This document shows positions 6,536-9,121 of a DNA stretch of 9,121 nucleotides, piece after piece. The DNA comes from Gammaproteobacteria bacterium (lineage in GTDB: Bacteria > Pseudomonadota > Gammaproteobacteria > Steroidobacterales > Steroidobacteraceae). The DNA lies in NCBI GenBank assembly GCA_029857655.1, contig JAOUGR010000071.1, forward strand, positions 1 to 9,121. Direction: 5' to 3'. Position 1 is the stretch's first letter. Each line of letters opens with the position of its first letter. The notes beneath the pieces are model-generated. The model saw only the letters and a program-made list of their open reading frames with translations, was not told the origin of the DNA and searched no databases. A program made the position numbers and the translations under genes.

Positions 6536-7138
6536 ATGTGCGCACTGATGCCCAAAGCAAACTTGATTGGTTTGGCCTGCTTCGTGCTGTTGTGTTGTTC
6601 GAGTGAACAGCAGGATCAGGGCAAAACGCCGCAAAATGCCGCGCCCGCGGCCATTCCAGCCTACGAACGCGGTTCACCTGCGGCAGAGCCCGGGCCGCCG
6701 CCCGCGAATGTCGCTGTGGCTGGCAAGACAATCCAGCCGTCGACCACTCCGGATGCCTGCCGATACGATGGACTGTCGGACGCGCTGACAGAGGCGCGGG
6801 CCCGCTGGCAGGGAACCGGCATCAACAGTTACAGCATGACGATCCAGCGTTCTTCGTTTAACCAACTGGCGGCATGGCCGAATTCGAAGCCACTGAAACT
6901 CAGGGTGAGGGATGGTCAGGCAACCGGGAATCTTCCGCGCGTCGATGCCGCCTGGTTGCAGACCGTGACTGTTGACGGATTATTCGAATACATCGAGAAC
7001 CAGGCATCACAGCGCCCTGATTGCCTGAGCGTCAAATTCGATCCCATGTTTGGATATCCGATTTCGATCAGGATCGATCCGGTGCTCGGCGGTGCGGACG
7101 ACGAAGTAGAATTCGCCATTAGCGACTTCGGGCCTTGA
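6536..7138 (+). CDS. DUF6174-like exported protein, probable lipoprotein
   Basis: A 200-residue protein with a hydrophobic N-terminal segment (about 9-21) ending in LLCCSSE. The cysteines followed by small and charged residues suggest a lipoprotein, but the residues before Cys20/Cys21 do not fit a canonical lipobox, so an ordinary membrane anchor is possible. A Pro/Ala-rich linker (about 31-72) leads to a C-terminal domain of about 125 residues: INSYSMTIQR, a VRDG turn at 124-127, VDGLFEYIE at 146-154, and VKFDPMFGYPISIRID followed by DDEVEFAISDF. This order matches the DUF6174 family as I know it, whose function is unknown. The start ATG 6536 has CAGG close upstream; ATG 6548 is an alternative. 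The frame is open upstream, but that part lies antisense to glmU and is not credible. It is transcribed divergently from glmU. Confidence 0.75.
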   Translation: MCALMPKANLIGLACFVLLCCSSEQQDQGKTPQNAAPAAIPAYERGSPAAEPGPPPANVAVAGKTIQPSTTPDACRYDGLSDALTEARARWQGTGINSYSMTIQRSSFNQLAAWPNSKPLKLRVRDGQATGNLPRVDAAWLQTVTVDGLFEYIENQASQRPDCLSVKFDPMFGYPISIRIDPVLGGADDEVEFAISDFGP

Positions 7139-7172
7139 CTGGATCAGGTGCCCACCACCAATAATTCATCCT

Positions 7173-7177
7173 GGGAG
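7173..7177 (+). promoter_or_regulatory. Ribosome binding site supporting a TTG start
   Basis: GGGAG lies 8 nt before TTG 7186. It fixes the start of the dimer-glycosylase homologue at a non-ATG codon, which matters because the N-terminal residue is the catalytic one in this family. Confidence 0.75.
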
Positions 7178-7185
7178 CCGCCTGC

Positions 7186-7614
7186 TTGCGTCTTTGGAGC
7201 ATCCATCCCCGCTACCTCGATGCCCAGGGCTTGGTCGCGCTGTGGCGGGAAGCACTGCTAGCACAGGCCGTTTTGCGGGGCCGCACAAAAGGGTACCGGC
7301 GCCACCCGCAGCTCGCGCGGTTCCGTGCCCACGCAGCGCCCCGCTCCGCGATCAACGCGTATCTCGCCGAGGTTCATGCCGATGCAACACGGCGTGGATT
7401 TGCCTTCGATCGCAGTAAGATTGGTCCCCGGCGCAGGATCGACCCATTGTCGGTTACGGCCGGGCAGCTCTCCTACGAGTGGCAACATCTGATGCGAAAG
7501 CTTGCGCGACGCAATCCTGCGCTGCGCCGTCGATGGAGCGCTATTGCTGCGCCGGATTGCCATCCATCGTTCAGACGCGTGCGCGGCCCGGTCGAAACCT
7601 GGGAAAAGCACTGA
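7186..7614 (+). CDS. Pyrimidine dimer DNA glycosylase (T4 endonuclease V family, Pyr_excise)
   Basis: A 142-residue basic protein. Family members recognise cyclobutane pyrimidine dimers in DNA, cut the glycosyl bond of the 5' base and nick the abasic site. Recognisable stretches are MRLWSIHPRYLD at the N-terminus, LVALWREALLAQAVL (16-30), YRRHPQL at 37-43, INAYLAEVHADATRRGF and a C-terminal HPSFRRVRGPVE. In T4 endonuclease V the essential residues are the alpha-amine of Thr2, Arg3 and Glu23. Here Arg2 and Glu22 match Arg3 and Glu23 with a shift of one, so Met1 sits where Thr2 would be. The start is TTG (7186-7188) with GGGAG 8 nt upstream, and the next residues already match the family. It lies 47 bp after the DUF6174 gene and 13 bp before the next gene. 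Activity on dimers is inferred from the family. Confidence 0.85.
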   Translation: MRLWSIHPRYLDAQGLVALWREALLAQAVLRGRTKGYRRHPQLARFRAHAAPRSAINAYLAEVHADATRRGFAFDRSKIGPRRRIDPLSVTAGQLSYEWQHLMRKLARRNPALRRRWSAIAAPDCHPSFRRVRGPVETWEKH

Positions 7615-7615
7615 T

Positions 7616-7620
7616 GGGAG
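7616..7620 (+). promoter_or_regulatory. Ribosome binding site supporting a GTG start
   Basis: GGGAG lies 7 nt before GTG 7628, just after the stop of the preceding gene. It decides in favour of GTG 7628, which puts the signal peptide at the N-terminus, over longer in-frame options that run into the upstream gene. Confidence 0.75.
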
Positions 7621-7627
7621 ACAAGCC

Positions 7628-8110
7628 GTGCGTTTGCTGATTTGTATGACATTACTTACTCTGTCACTCGGCACCATCGCTGCAGAACAACTGGACCGAT
7701 CGCAGGGCATGAAGGCATTTGCCACCCGCTACACCGCCGCCTGGTGCAGCCAGGATCCCGCGAGTGTCGCCACGTTCTTTGCAGAGAGCGGCTGGCTCAA
7801 GATCAATGATGGCGCTCCCTCCGTCGGGCGCGCGGCGATCACCGAGGCGGCGCGGTCGTTCATGACCGATTTCCCGGATATGGAGGTCAAGATGAACGGG
7901 CTGGAGCGCAGGGAGGAAGGCTATATCTATCGCTGGACCCTGATCGGGACAAATACCGGTCCGGGCGGCACGGGAAACAAGGTCCGCATCAGCGGCTACG
8001 AGGAATGGAGCATCGGCCCGGATGGATTGATCGCCGCGTCGCTCGGCCATTTCGACGAGGCCGACTACCAGCGACAGCTTGGCAGAACCATTAACAACGG
8101 CAAGACGTGA
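7628..8110 (+). CDS. Secreted SnoaL/NTF2-like protein
   Basis: A 160-residue protein. Residues 1-19 form a signal peptide (MRLLICMTLLTLSLGTIAA, cleavage likely before Glu20), so the mature protein is expected in the periplasm or outside the cell. The mature part reads as an NTF2-like cone fold: a first helix with FATRYTAAWCSQDPASVATFF (positions 31-51), GRAAITEAARSFMTDFPDMEV (68-87 region), then strands with YIYRWTLIGTN and ISGYEEWSIGPDGLI. SnoaL and DUF4440 members include polyketide cyclases, isomerases and many proteins of unknown role; no specific catalytic residues can be assigned here. GTG 7628 is the start, supported by a GGGAG 7 nt upstream. It begins 13 bp after the dimer-glycosylase gene, so the two are probably co-transcribed. 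Confidence 0.85.
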   Translation: MRLLICMTLLTLSLGTIAAEQLDRSQGMKAFATRYTAAWCSQDPASVATFFAESGWLKINDGAPSVGRAAITEAARSFMTDFPDMEVKMNGLERREEGYIYRWTLIGTNTGPGGTGNKVRISGYEEWSIGPDGLIAASLGHFDEADYQRQLGRTINNGKT

Positions 8111-8164
8111 CCCGCTTCGTGCAGAATACGCGTACGAGATCATCCGAAAACAATTTGAGGTCCC

Positions 8165-8359
8165 ATGGCAACGAAACTTGAAAAGCCCTTGAAGCGCGAA
8201 CTGAACGTAAACGACGCGCCGTACATGCTCACGATTTCACCGGAAGGCCTGAAGCTGGTGCCGAAAGGCAAGCGAAATGGCCACGAAATGACGTGGAAGG
8301 AGATTCTCGGCGGGTCTGCCGAGCCGAACCCTTCATACGGCGGAATGCCGGGCTCCTAG
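8165..8359 (+). CDS. Small conserved-type protein of unknown function (64 aa)
   Basis: A 64-residue protein starting at ATG 8165 with TTGAGG 4 nt upstream. The N-terminus is basic (KLEKPLKREL). A central hairpin-like stretch (YMLTISPEGLKLVPKGKR, residues 20-37) is followed by a short helix MTWKEILGG (42-50) and a Gly/Pro-rich tail. It lacks a signal peptide, membrane segment and cysteines, so it is probably cytoplasmic. The pattern of a basic lead, an LTISPEGLKL strand pair and a W-x-E-[IL]-L ending resembles small hypothetical proteins I recall from other proteobacteria, but I cannot name a family. The high Lys/Arg content allows nucleic-acid binding as a guess only. It sits 54 bp after the NTF2-like gene and 63 bp before the HAD gene on the same strand. 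Confidence 0.7.
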   Translation: MATKLEKPLKRELNVNDAPYMLTISPEGLKLVPKGKRNGHEMTWKEILGGSAEPNPSYGGMPGS

Positions 8360-8412
8360 ACAGCCTGCTCGACTGATTGGCGACTGCGCAAGCCCATCAA
8401 GGCGGGCGTGAC

Positions 8413-8417
8413 GAGGG
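8413..8417 (+). promoter_or_regulatory. Ribosome binding site of the HAD phosphatase gene
   Basis: GAGGG lies 5 nt before ATG 8423 and favours that start over the in-frame GTG at 8408, which would add only five residues before the first HAD motif. Confidence 0.6.
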
Positions 8418-8422
8418 CGCCC

Positions 8423-9085
8423 ATGCAAGCATTGATCTTCGACCTGGACGGCACGTTGATCGACACGGTCTATGCGCATGTGTTCGCCTGGCAGCGAGCG
8501 TTTGCGGAGAACGGACTCGCGATCGATGGCTGGCGCATCCACCGGCGCATCGGCATGAGCGGCGGCCTCGCTGCGCGCGCGGCCGCCCGCGAGCTCGGGC
8601 GCGAAATCAATGCCGCGCAGGAGGAAGTTCTCCTGAAACGCCACAGCGAACTGTTCCGGAAGTTCCTGCCCGAGCGCAGGCCCCTGCCCGGCGCCGTCGA
8701 AATGCTGCGCACCTTGCGCGCCCAGAAGGTCCCATTTGGAATCGCGACTTCCGGAAGTCGTCCGGAAATTGACCTGTCACTCGAAACGCTAGGCATCGGC
8801 ACGGAGACCGTCGTGATCGAGCGTCGCGACGTCAAGCGGGCGAAACCCGAGCCGGATCTTTTTCTGGCGTGCCAGCAGAAGCTCGGCGTGCCGGTTGGCG
8901 AGTGCTATGTCGTCGGCGATGCGGTCTGGGACCTGCTGGCGGCCCGCCGCGCCGGCATGTTGAGCGTGGGATTGCTAAGCGGCGGTTACGGCGAGAACGA
9001 GTTGCTGGCCGCCGGCGCGTATCGTGTGTATCGGGATGCTGCGGATCTGCACCGTTCACTCGATGAGTTGGGCGTCCTGCCCTGA
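8423..9085 (+). CDS. HAD-superfamily hydrolase (phosphoglycolate phosphatase / beta-phosphoglucomutase-like)
   Basis: A 220-residue cytoplasmic HAD enzyme with all four motifs: FDLDGTLID at 6-14 (nucleophile Asp7, acid/base Asp9), IATSGS at 107-112 (motif II), Lys141 in KRAKPEPD (motif III) and VVGDAVWD at 163-170 (Asp166 and Asp170 for magnesium). The helical insert after motif I (about 15-85) is the C1-type cap found in phosphoglycolate phosphatase, beta-phosphoglucomutase and related enzymes, and AARRAGM after motif IV is usual for the group. It should dephosphorylate a small phosphorylated metabolite; the substrate cannot be told. ATG 8423 is chosen over GTG 8408 because GAGGG is well placed and the beta-strand leading to Asp7 starts at residue 3. 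It is the last complete gene; nothing recognisable follows in the remaining 36 bases. Confidence 0.9.
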   Translation: MQALIFDLDGTLIDTVYAHVFAWQRAFAENGLAIDGWRIHRRIGMSGGLAARAAARELGREINAAQEEVLLKRHSELFRKFLPERRPLPGAVEMLRTLRAQKVPFGIATSGSRPEIDLSLETLGIGTETVVIERRDVKRAKPEPDLFLACQQKLGVPVGECYVVGDAVWDLLAARRAGMLSVGLLSGGYGENELLAAGAYRVYRDAADLHRSLDELGVLP

Positions 9086-9121
9086 GCGCCCCGGCCTGGC
9101 GCCCCCCGACTACCAGGGATA

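Noticed and set aside
8127..8134. Palindrome TACGCGTA between the NTF2-like gene and the small-protein gene
   Set aside because: Eight bases, no second copy noticed and no flanking symmetry; consistent with chance.
9086..9102. Possible small hairpin (GCGCC and GGCGC) after the HAD gene stop
   Set aside because: A 5-bp stem with no following T-run, close to the window edge; not enough to call a terminator.

Overview
This is a GC-rich, densely packed bacterial chromosome segment. It most resembles a gammaproteobacterium: glmU and glmS lie in tandem on one strand, both proteins are close in length and motifs to the Escherichia coli enzymes, and the partial gene at the left edge ends in a tail like that of E. 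coli PatD. The exact lineage cannot be fixed from the sequence alone. There are no rRNA or tRNA genes, insertion sequences, CRISPR arrays or phage genes, and no gene-free stretch longer than about 150 bases.

Left edge (1-88): the last 28 codons of a plus-strand aldehyde dehydrogenase, probably an aminobutyraldehyde dehydrogenase. It converges on the next gene with only 4 bp between the two stop codons. Minus-strand block (93-6466), in order of transcription: glmU, glmS, a small SAM-dependent methyltransferase, a cysteine-containing lipoprotein, a strong intrinsic terminator, an alpha/beta hydrolase, and an integral membrane protein related to the flippase half of MprF. GlmS makes glucosamine-6-phosphate and GlmU makes UDP-GlcNAc, so together they supply peptidoglycan and LPS precursors. 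The methyltransferase follows glmS with no gap. The hydrolase and membrane protein overlap by 4 bp and look translationally coupled.

Plus-strand block (6536-9085), divergent from glmU across 69 bp: a DUF6174-type exported protein, a pyrimidine-dimer DNA glycosylase (T4 endonuclease V family), a secreted SnoaL/NTF2-like protein, a 64-residue conserved-looking small protein, and a HAD-family phosphatase. Intergenic gaps are 13-63 bp, so some of these may be co-transcribed, but their functions do not form an obvious pathway.

I see no clear undescribed multi-gene system here. The points most worth checking are the N-terminus of the dimer glycosylase homologue (Met1 appears to occupy the place of the catalytic Thr2 of T4 endonuclease V), the hydrolase/flippase-like pair, the terminator that ends 3 nt before the hydrolase start codon, and the glmU start without a Shine-Dalgarno sequence just downstream of a TACAAT box.
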